Positions 45,401 to 57,600 of a stretch of DNA of 64,000 bases are shown piece after piece (position 1 is the stretch's first letter; each line of letters opens with the position of its first letter). The DNA is from Lamellibrachia columna. Lineage: Eukaryota; Annelida; Polychaeta; Sabellida; Siboglinidae. Under the pieces are notes generated by a model. The model saw only the letters and a program-made list of their open reading frames with translations, did not search any database and was not told the origin of the DNA. The translations under genes and the position numbers were made by a program. Where the stretch lies: assembly GCA_963662155.1 (NCBI GenBank), contig OY759270.1, positions 9,327,961 to 9,391,960 of the forward strand, in the 5' to 3' direction.

Positions 45401-48400
45401 ACGAGATGCTGCTGCAGTCGGAACTGCTGTCGTTTTGGCTTCGTGTTCAGCGTGCGATTGCGCTTATTCGCAAACCACGCTTTCACCTGCGTCACACCAA
45501 TGCCGCCCTGTACGGCCATGTTATGTTTTTCCTCGTCTGTCGGGTATGGATGTTCAATGTGACTCTCATACCAAGTTGTCATAATGCTGATGGCATTCGG
45601 ATTCAGCAACCGTGATTTGCTCTTTTTCGTTGTCCCACCGAGTTGCGCCATCTCTGCCGGTAGCGCCTCTTTGAGGAGTTTCAGAGATGCACTGACCCGC
45701 CATGTGAGATGTCTCTGATGGCTGTCATAGTACCTATTAATGCATCTGAGCTCGTACTCGAACTTGCCATGGGAGAGGTGACTCATACGCAGATTGCTGA
45801 TGGCATCACTGCGCTGGGTCAGAATCTCCGCATTCTGGGTGTTGAAGAACTTCTCTAGTTGCGTCACCTTTGGGTTCCCGAGCGGCGCCAGTTGCTGGAA
45901 CTCCGCCTGCAGCGTTGCTTCCTCGACCAGAAGGTCTTCGTTTCCGGTGGTGCCATCGGGGAACTGCACTCCGTTCTGCACCAACGTGTACGGCACCGTC
46001 AGTTGAGTGCATTCATCCACCAGCATCGCTTGTAGTTCGCCAAACATCGGGTTCTTCAACAGTGTCAGAAGTTCACTCGACGATGTCGAGTTCTGCTTGA
46101 TGCTGTCAACTATGTCGGCCATGGCAAACTACAAAGTCGTTGTTGTTGCCAATTTGCAAGATGTCACCTTTAGCACACAAACCAACAGTTCTACAGTTGC
46201 TATGTTGGTGATTCTAAAGCTATAATTTATAATCTGTTGAAATGTTTGCAAAGGCAACAGAACGTGACACTGTTTGCGAGAGTTCTTGCAACACCAACCT
46301 GGCAACATGTGCCAACACTCAGTAAGAATCACCAGAGCTCCAAGCTTGCCAAGGCCCACTATGTAAGTGACAGCAAACTCTCCAGATGGTCTTATTTACC
46401 ACTGACCACTGTGGCACTGAGCAGCTCAGCTGTGTCCAGCCCCTGACCAATCCCTGACCAGTGATCACAAAGGGTAGGTGTCAAAAAACAAGGCCCATAG
46501 AACAGGGAGGTGAAATAAGACTAGGTGTCAAAACTGGATTAAGAATTATGCTTCATCAACCAGGGAGCTGAAATACCACTTGGGGGCTCTACTATTGTGA
46601 CTCAGCTGTCACATGAATCACCAGAGCTGATATGCACCTCTCAGGGGCTTGTCTTTGTCCTGATTGCAATGCCTATTATTCTGCTAACAAAGCCAGTGTA
46701 CAATGTTTATTGTGGCCTGTAACTACACATAGGCTTGACACCATTCCCTGTTAGTGACCTTACAGAGCCTCTGTGTCATACTATGCAATACAATAAGATT
46801 TCAATACAATAAGATTTAACTGAAGTTGGCCCATTCAGTAAAATAAAGTGTGAGTTTTTAAATCTAATTAATTAACACTTTATGTGTAATGCATATTGAA
46901 TATCGCTGTTGATGTGTCAAAACAACGGAAGAACATTTTGATCTGCACCACGTGGTTCATTTGATATGTGTCTATTAGACTAACTAACACATGAAACTGG
47001 ACTTTCACTGTTTTTATTCATTAACAACATATCTGTCAAGGAATCAAAAAGTGAAAGCCTAGTTATTTTAACTCTTCAACAGTTATATGCAAGTGAAAGT
47101 GTACCTGAATATTGATGTGTTTGTAAATACAGTTAATGGTATATTTGTTTATGAATGTGTACATGATGTTAATAATGTATTGATTTTCTTTACAATATTT
47201 TCTTTACATTGGTGGCTTCCATTCATTTCATTCTCCAAACCTGTGTAGATCTTAGATGCTGACAAATGGGAGTTCTAAAAAAAAATTGTTGCGGATGTAT
47301 CCCTCAATTTGTTTATGTGACAATGTGTATATTATACATTTATTTTATGGTTATACCATAGGCGTTGTGATAGCCACTATCTTACGTAACAAGGTTTATA
47401 TAGGTATTGTCGAGCCAGGCTAGGCGGTAGTCCTAGAAATGGGCATTATGTTAGGTAACAGGCAGGTAATGTTTACTGAAGTATATCATTGAGTGGTGGA
47501 CTATATATATATATGCTAGGGACTGTTCTAACTGGGGTCGGTCGATTGTAGTTTGCGAGAAGGCGGCTGCAATAGTTAAGAGACGGACGGTGATAAGTTG
47601 TGAGAAGGCAACTATACTGCAATAGGAAGGTAATTATGCTTAATATACTGCAATAGTTAAGAGACAGCCGGTGATAAGTTGCCAGAAGGCAACTTTACTG
47701 CAATTCATAAAACATGGTTGTAGTCCATGAGAAAGCGACTATACTGAAATTGTGTGTCAGTAGAAAGCTGCTATCAAAGTTACGAGAAGATAACTCGGTT
47801 GGAAGCGTGCAAGGAAGCAGATATAACAAATGGTGTGACGCAGCACAATTTGAACAATGCCAGAAGCGACTGGCGTAAGTATTATCTGTTACGTTGTTAG
47901 CTGATAATATGTGTGTATGTATTTATATATATTCGTATGTCCTATGCGTTAATACGTGTTATGAAGTTGAAGAGTCATCTACTATAAATATGGTTTTAAT
48001 GAATTGACCTAGAATTAAGCCATTATTTGTTTAAAGCATGTCGACCATTGTTGGCATAGAGTTTGTCGGGTGACACACCCTGTAATCTTCTTCTTCTTCC
48101 TGTGAAGGACTGGGCTCCTTAGGAGTGTCGTAAGTCCTGCAGCGTTTGTGTCTATTTGTAATTCCGGTCAGAGCCAATTAAAGAAAACATTGCACCACTA
48201 TTGGGGCAATGATAGGTGTTTAGGTTAAAAACTATATTAAAATCTATTTACACGATCTGAAGGTATTTATGGAGTGATGAGGACTGGCTGCAGATTGTGA
48301 AGACTACGGCCTAGTCGACTCTGGAAGGACTCCATGAAGGGGCTGAGGAGATAGAGGTTGGGAGGTGGTTCCACTCAGACACTGTACGGGGGAAGAAAGA

Positions 48401-50004
48401 GTGAAAGAGGGCAGGGTGTTGGATTTGTTCCTGATGCAGACGTTCTGCTCCTCTGGTCCTTCGGTCAGCGTGGTGGAAGAAATTTACTGGCCTTTGTTGA
48501 TATCTTATTTTGTATAATTTAAATGGTAAACTGATATGATTATCTTTGCGTTGTTATTCACGTGTATATGGTAATTATTTACTGTCAGCGTGGTGATTGG
48601 GTTAAATTGTATCATGCAGAACCAGCTTGGGATATAGCGACTGGCAACCAGCTTGGGCTGAATAGCCGAGAGACATATACGCAGCAGAGAGCGAGCTGGA
48701 GGGTCGTGTGAGGGCATGGTCGATTGAGCAGCAGGAAAGGATGGACTGTCTGAACCAGTGACACAAGTAGTGTGTTGACAGTGTTCAAGTGATAGGTGAA
48801 TCGTTATCAAGCGATATGTGAACCGCGTTCGAGCGATAATGTTAATCGTTTTCATTGTTATTTCATCTTACATTTGAGTTATACTCGCAGTGTAGCGAGG
48901 CGTTGGTTATTATTTATTTTCTTTGTTTTGGTAATTATGAAATTCAATATGTATGTATTGTATATGATATACATTCAGTAATGGAATGTAAATTAAACAC
49001 ATTAACTGGCTTTCATAATCCAATGGTATTATTTATTTACACAACCATTGCGCGACAGTGTCACAGTTTGTTTGTTTGACTTAGGGAATAGTATGGTGCA
49101 GTTCTATCATAATGAGGGGGCGTGGTGGTCTAGGTGGTAGAGTGTGGGGTGTGGTGGTCTAGGTGGTAGAGTGTGGGGTGTGGTGGTCTAGGTGGTAGAG
49201 TGTGGGGTGTGGTGGTCTAGGTGGTAGAGTGTGGGGTGTGGTGATATCTAGGTGGTAGAGTATGGGGTGTGGTGGTCTAGGTGGTAGAGTGTGGGGTGTG
49301 GTGGTCTAGGTGGTAGAGTGTGGGGTGTGGTGATATCTAGGTGGTAGAGTATGGGGTGTGGTGGTCTAGGTGGTAGAGTGTGGGGTATGGTGGTCTAGGT
49401 GGTAGAGTGTGGGGTGTGGTGGTCTAGGTGGTAGAGTGTGGGGCGTGGTGATATCTAGGTGGTAGAGTATGGGGTGTGGTGGTCTAGGTGGTAGAGTGTG
49501 GGGTATGGTGGTCTAGGTGGTAGAGTGTGGGGTGTGGTGGTCTAGGTGGTAGAGTGTGGGGCGTGGTGATATCTAGGTGGTAGAGTATGGGGTGTGGTGG
49601 TCTAGGTGGTAGAGTGTGGGGTATGGTGGTCTAGGTGGTAGAGTGTGGGGTGTGGTGGTCTAGGTGGTAGAGTGTGGGGCGTGGTGGTCTAGGTGGTAGA
49701 GTGTGGGGCGTGGTGGTCTAGGTGGTAGAGTGTGGGGTATGGTGGTCTAGGTGGTAGAGTGTGGGGTGTGGTGGTCTAGGTGGTAGAGTGTGGGGCGTGG
49801 TGGTCTAGGTGGTAGAGCATCGGACTTTCGGTCAAGGGACAGGGATTCAAAACCACCTGCTGCTGTTTCAAAAGCAATTTCATTCACCCCACTTTGTCTG
49901 TGTGTTTCAGAAGAGACATTAAGAGCTGCTGGTCCCTTCTATCTGGTGTCTATGCCAGGGGAAGTAATAGATCCCACACAGGGGGTAAATGTGTAACCTG
50001 CCAT

Positions 50005-50042
<38 letters not shown>

Positions 50043-53000
50043 GAGCCACCACAAGAGGATACGATTGAATGAATGAATCATAATGAGAACTAAAAACAAT
50101 ATATAATAAATATGAAGTAACAATTTTAGGTATATATACAGCTACTTAATACTGTGAATACAGCAACTGTTGCAGGAGCAGAAGGCATAGTGTCTGTCAA
50201 ACTGATATGAACTATGTCCAACATTGGTGCAACTATGTTCAACGTTGTATGGTTGGGGGAATCGTATGGTTTATGCACATATTTCATTATATCAATATTG
50301 CTGTAAGACCCTGACATGTTATACACAAATTTACCCTCTGTTTGTGGGATCTTGTCTAGTTAACCATTTTCTTCCCCTATCATATACACTTTCAAAAAGC
50401 ACATAAGTTTCCTTCTTATAATAATAATAACAACAAAACTTATATATCATCAAAATTCTCAGGAACTTCAGCTCATAGGAGCCACAAACCGGAAACGTTA
50501 CGCGTGATATGGAGTCAGCAAATAAATAGCACCTGATTGATATGAAACAAAGCAACTTGTTACCCTTGTTCCACATGGACATGAAAGCATTTGGCTTATC
50601 AAGAATCCAACAATGTGACATGCCTTGTCAGTCAGTGCTGTTTTTAAGAATGCGTGACATTTGGGCACAGGAGTTTTGGGCACTAGGACATTTAAAAACA
50701 CCATTTTACATATAACAAAACAACAACTGCTTTAAATTAAATTTAAATTAAATGGTACTGTATATTATACAATGTATATACTTCATTTGATATCTTATTT
50801 AGAACCAAGTTGTAAATACCTCACCAAAGAGACAGCAACCTTAGAACAAATCAAACATAACTCCTCCTAAAAGGAATTGTTAATTGCAATTGAGGCCCAA
50901 AGATCACCCCCCCCCAGCCTAAACTACCACCCCATTTAAGTTAAGTTGATCAACTGCAGTACATAAGTCTCCACCCCATTAAATTAACTGCAATTGACTT
51001 AAGTGTCAAGTTGTCAACCATATAACTTAATAAGCTTAACTAAGCCAATTCCAAAATATCAGTCCTAAGGTCAAAATTAAACCCTGTGTGCCCAAATTGT
51101 CATTTAATATGTTCCAAAGTTTACATTTTGATAGAGGCATGTAAAAAGGCCATGTATTATGTGGATAAGCGACCAGAAAATGATGTTCTGCCAATGTCAA
51201 CAACAACACTGTGTGGGAAGTGACATCCACCTGCCAGTGAAGTAAGGTAAAAAATGGAGGTGGATTGGTCGAGTTTTGCACACAAACCCTCAATCAGATC
51301 TACCCAGGTGCAGTTGTATATGAGATTTTGAGGATTTTATTTCAGTTTTTATAATTTGATGTTACAATTGCTATGTTAATACAGTGTAGTCAGTAGCCGG
51401 AATATCATGTTTTTCATCACTAGGTGGCAGGCATTTGTAATAAACGCAATGCATCGTGGGATCAGCTGACAACAGAAGTACAAAATGCAACTTTATACTT
51501 TAAATTAGAGAGTTGGAACAATGATGTGTCCACAGCAACAAGAACACAAATAGTTAACGAATTACTGTTTCAGCAAAGAATACAGTATACCAACAATAAC
51601 ACTTACTGATATTAAAAAAAAATCACAACGTTAGCATCAGAATGCAAAAATTGGCTGATCTGACATCTGAACAACTTCAAATGCGATTGAACTTGCATTG
51701 GCCTAGGTTCGCGATTGTTTCAGTGCACGGCAAAAGATTCACGCAAATTACATGTTGTACTTCCGTCGACAATCTCACGCAATTTCATCTTTATATTAGC
51801 ATTATATTATGCAGGGGCGCCACTGGTTATTTCGGGTAGGCCCTATTAAGATGTTGCAATCAGTGAAGCTCAAACAGCCACTCAAACAGCCATTTGAAAT
51901 CCTAATTAGCTTGTAACCAGTTTCAAACATCGACTCAAATCGATTTGTAGAAGCCATTTCAAAGCAAGTATGTTTGCCTTGAAACATACTTAACTAACCT
52001 AACTTCCCAAATATGAACTCACCTAGATTAAGCTCAAATAACTTATACCAGTACATTACAGGTAATCGTATGTTTACACAAAGAACAAACATGAGAGTTA
52101 ACCCTTTGTCCAACCCCCTCTAAAAAGGTGAAGGGTTTAGTCCAGCGGGTCTATATCCGTACCAAGGATCAGTCACACATCAAAGAACATTTATCACCAT
52201 ACAGTTACTTGCACGGAACCCCCACAAGAAGAGCAGGAGAAGACGGCCTAGAAACACCTGGTGGCAGATCCCTGAAGCGGAAATTAAGAGGAATGAGCTC
52301 GCGAAGATGCTCCCAGATAGCAAATGGGCCTAAATAAGAAAGAACATGATTGTTATGTCCGTTGACCTACTCACCCGCAGAAGCATCTTCTGCTTGGAGG
52401 GTTCCCACTCGTGGCCGGCGGCCTCTATGCACTGGGCCACTGCTTCATCCAAAGTGTCCTGGATCAATCGAATGTACTCGTCTGCACGCTGGCTGCCTTT
52501 CTGTAACAAGTTTTATCAGAGCACTTGTTACAGGCTGTAACAACTTGTATAACTGATTGCCACTGCACAAAAGTAATGGGTGTAGGTGGATTTGGAACAG
52601 TTTTAGTGACACAAAACATACCAAAGTAAAACAATATGAAAACACATGTTATGCACATTCATGCTGCACTGTAGTTTTCGCAGTAACCTTTGGGGGAGCA
52701 GCACATTTTAAGTATGGGCTCTGGATATTTTTGAATGCCATGGGACATACAGGTATAATGCACTGTTTTCAAAAGAACTACTGAGGCATCGACACTGCAG
52801 GTTTGTAACTGATCAGGGCCCATGGAACTCTAAATACCCAAGCACTAATTTGTTGAAGAAAAGTACCTCCAACGTTAACCTCAAATTCTGTTTCCCCCAT
52901 GCACTGAACACCACTGAAACAGGGCTGACTGACCTGGAATTCTTTGATAGCCTCATAGAGCAGTGCTCCGGATGCCATCGACCCAATCTTCAGGATGTCT

Positions 53001-54495
53001 TCCACGGCTTCTGTAAATCACAAGCATTTCCTGTTAAATTGGTGAAGATATTGGTGGGAGAAAATCCAATGGATGAGATTTTTTATTATCATTTATTTCA
53101 ATTTTCAGTGACCACTGGTTGCCTTTATCAGGAACTGAATGCTGGGATAATTAGTTTTTATCTTGCTCACCAGGTGGTAGGGCAAGTAGGCTAACCATAC
53201 TCCACCCCATCTAAGTTCATAACAGCTTCTTTGTCTCTCCACCTAATTCATCCATTGGTTTGTTGTTAGGTTATAAAACATGACAGACAATTTGAAGGCC
53301 ATTTGAATAATAACACCAAAAGGACTTAAGAAAGAACCATTTCGTGGTTACTGGCATCTTGCTCGCACTGGCTCATGCACACACCTAAAATTAAACCCTA
53401 AATCGAACCGACCCGGTAAAAAATAATAAATAAACGACCATATGCATCACTAATATGTTCAACATTGTTTTAAAGCACAGACTAGGAAAAAAACGTTATG
53501 TATACAAAAACACTACACCAAGTATTCAATTCAATAACGCATTCCAGCATTCTTGGCAGATTCCTACTAATGCTTACTTGGTACACGCTGCAGAAACTCG
53601 TGTGAATACTGGCCAATGATTCGAAGACCGTCCACTTCCGGCAACAGGTATACAGGTGTGTCGTTGGTGTATATGAAGAGAGATTAAGGAAACAGACACA
53701 ATCTGTGGGGTGCAGTAGCGTTGTGGTTAGAACATCAGACTCTCAACCTGGCTACAGACAGTGGTGGCTATATGTCAATGAACAGTCTTCACACAGTAAT
53801 TGCAGTGTGGCTGAATGCTTCCCAGAGAAGTCACGCTGGTGTTGGAATGAAAATGTCTGCCATGGGTGAAGTTAAACATTGATATTAGATAACAAAACAT
53901 TTACATTACATATTTAAGGGTTTTGGTATTCAAAGCTAAACATTTGATATTTTTCATAGAATTTTGGCAGCCTTGATTTCCTATTTGGCTTCTTGTATCT
54001 CCCCTCTTTGGGTTTCTTGGGCTTATTTTACAAATTTACGTAGACTTGAGTCAACAAAATTAACCAGCCTTGTGATTGGAGAAGACGTGGCAAGATGACA
54101 GTGTTTAGTGATGGAGAAGACGTGGCAAGATGACATTGTTTAGTGATGGAGAAGATGTGGCAAGATGACAGTGTTTACTGCTGGAGAAGACGTGGCAAGA
54201 TGACAGTGTTTAGCGATGGAGAAGACGTGGCAAGATGGCAGCGTTTAGTGACGGAGAAGACGTGACAAGATGGTAGTGCTTAGTGATGGAGAGTCTGTTG
54301 GCGGTTAGAAACAAGGATACTTGATCCAGTCTTTCTTTGGCCCGGCCAGCAGAAGTACGTTCTCCCAGTAGCCCACAACAGCCCCTGTCCCACACCTGCA
54401 GAATGCAATGACAGACACTGGTCAAGTCCATCTGATCACATGAATGCTTTAGCATTGTATGCTCACACACATGCACGCATGCACGCACGCACACA

Positions 54496-54539
<44 letters not shown>

Positions 54540-54580
54540 CACACACTGTGTTTTATAAAAGTACATTAATTGAGATGTTG

Positions 54581-54659
<79 letters not shown>

Positions 54660-57600
54660 AAATACATTTAAAAGAAAGTAGGAAAGTGTGAGAGTAAAAC
54701 TGTGCATAAAGAGATAGGAAGATAATGCACGAGGCACTGAGAAGAATAAGAGTGACTTAATGAAGCAAACAAGAATGAATGTGCATGTGTGTGTGCGTGC
54801 GTGCATGCATGCGTGTGTGTGTGTGCATGCACATGCCCGTGTGCATGTGTGTCTTCTTTTTCATTATCTTCTGAACTTCTTCTCATATCCTTGACCGGGA
54901 GATTCTTAGCATCCCGACATATACCACACTGCTGTCTAGTGTGTGGCATGCCAGGACTAGGGCCGTGTCCGTCAGTATACTATGATAAATGTGTTATGAC
55001 CCCAGAGAATCATAGCTACATACAATCTACATTAGGACATCCCAAAGTCACTATTTGTCCATAGTTGGGGACTGGATTAGTGAGTGTCGGGACATGTCCA
55101 CCAGGCATGGGTTAATTTCAATTGTTAATTGGCTAATTTAATTAATTCAATTAAGTTAATTTAATTAATTAACTTTACCATAAATGCTACATTAATTTAA
55201 TTAAATTAATTAACTTCACCAAAAGGGGTTAATTTTATTTAATTTAACTGATAAATTCCCAATTAACTCTCAATTAAGTGCTCATTTAACAGTTGATATT
55301 ACTGGATAATTCACACCATTGTTCCCTAGGCATTTCCAAAAGGCCTGCAGTCACTATTCCGGTCATTAGCCTGACAGAGATCAGGTTAAGGCATGTGTGA
55401 ATGGGAGGGAGAACATCACAGAGCACTAATACTGTCTGTACCAACTGGAGTGGGCTGGTCATTGAGGCACCTGTGAGTTGGAGGGAAGGTCTAGACAATA
55501 GAATGTCTTCTGGTAGTGTGATAAGTTGATGACAAATGATGGCTTCTGCAAATCTCTGTCCAAAGTAAACATTTGGATGGCAACTTGCAGCCAAGTGGAC
55601 TATGCATTAGACCTATGCATTAGAGTATGTATCTATCTTTTTGTTTCTGTACATATAACATGCAGAGAAAAGTAAAATAGCTTCAGTTTGAAATCTTTTT
55701 ACAGCGCCAACTGGAATCAAAAGCAAGCCAATACTAGTGATACATAAAAAAATTTAGTATAAATATTTAAATGTCAGTGTATAAAGGGGAAACCTAATGA
55801 TTTAGCATTAAAACACTGCATAAATAACAACTTGGTGCATAGAAATGATGTGTGTAGTTACCCGGTTTTGTTAATTTGGTGGTTGAATATAGGAGGAAAC
55901 TCCACACCCTACAAATCTTCAGCCACAATTTTACATTCCTTTCAGAAAAAACATTAATTTTAACAAGCATCTACAACTTTTAAAATGTGATCAAATACCC
56001 CATGAACAAATGTCTTGGTATATAAATACTGTGTAAGCAAATCTTTTTCCAACAAAGTTACAAAACACATTTCTTTTAAAAGTCAACAATAATGTTCAGA
56101 TTTGTTTGATGATAATAATAATGTTCCTCAGATGTAATAAGTAAAGTAATTTCATCAATATATATATATATATGAACACTGTACTATCATGACACTAAGG
56201 TTTACGAACCTACTTTTTTGTTTTTCTTGTTTCCAGCACTCGGCAACGTTCTATTAACCGACTAGTCTGTATGTTGTGGTTACTACAATTGCATGGTGTT
56301 TCGAGGTCTCATTCAACTAGCCAGCCTTTTTCAGAACATTATCGCCAAGCCGACCTTATTTGTGATTTTAGAACTGTTATAAAATTATTATTTCAATGAT
56401 GACTTGTATCAAGTGCTTAAACTTACAAAAAAGTGACATATGAATGTAATCTGCATTTCTACCAAAATATAATTTAATTGTTAATTGAATTAAAGTTAAT
56501 TGTTAATTTAATTGAAGAATTTAGGTTTCATTTAATTTAATTTAATTAACCTGAGAAATGTGTGAGGTTAATTTAATTTAATTTAATTGGAACATTTATG
56601 AATTAATAGTATTTTAATTAATGAAATTTCAAGTTAATTGCCCCATGCCTGATGTCCACGATAGGTGGACATTGCACCTGCGGGGCTCCAGTCTGCTCCC
56701 AGATCCCTAACAGATGGAGCCGCATAATGCCCAGTATCTGTGTGTACCTCTGGGAGGTTAAGTTACGATCAATATCCCCTTTCACCCCCAAAAAGGGAGC
56801 TAGGTGGTGGCTGCAGTTGAAAGCAAGAGTGTGAAGCGCATGCACTACACACTACAAACTACACTACAGCACTAGACGCGTCACACAGACCCGTGTACAT
56901 ACATACTGTACACACACTACACCACCGAATGAGAATGGGAATGACAAAATGAATGAGCACAATGAAGAATGAGACAATGAAGAATGAGACAATGAAGAAT
57001 GAGACAATGAAGAATGAGACAATGAAGAATGAGACAATGAAGAATGAGACAATGAAGAATGAGACAATGAAGAATGAGACAATGAAGAATGAGACAATGA
57101 AGAATGAGACAATGAAGAATGAGACAATGAAGAATGAGACAATGAAGAATGAGACAATGAAGAATGAGACAATGAAGAATGAGACAATGAAGAATGAGAC
57201 AATGAAGAATGAGACAATGAAGAATGAGACAATGAAGAATGAGACAATGAAGAATGAGACCTACCAGACAAGCTGTTTGGGCACCATGGTGCATTTTGTA
57301 TCCAATTCACAATACACAGACTGCAAAGAAAGTAATTCTTTCCAATGAACATTGTGTAACAAATTAACCACAGGATTCAACACAATAATCATTAATGGAA
57401 CATTCATAACTATTTCTAATACTTTTATTTCCATCAACATCATATCTGAGACATTTTAAATTAATTATTATGACCATCTTAATTGGAACATGTTTGGAGG
57501 TAACAATTTGTCCAACTCTTCTGAGACTTCATGAGAATTCATGGATTAAAAAGTCATTCAGCAGTTAAATTTTTAGCTTGTCTTGTTACTGAATCATTTC

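Noticed and set aside
47250..49100. Complete LTR retrotransposon
   Set aside because: I could not find two matching LTRs, a primer-binding site or gag/pol motifs.
55286..55594. 102-codon minus-strand ORF inside the hAT element
   Set aside because: Not recognisable as hAT transposase; probably chance or a decayed fragment.
56864..57352. ORFs of 125-162 codons with HSSLS, ILHCL and MKNET periods
   Set aside because: They arise from the 15-bp minisatellite; the unit length is a multiple of three, so several frames stay open.
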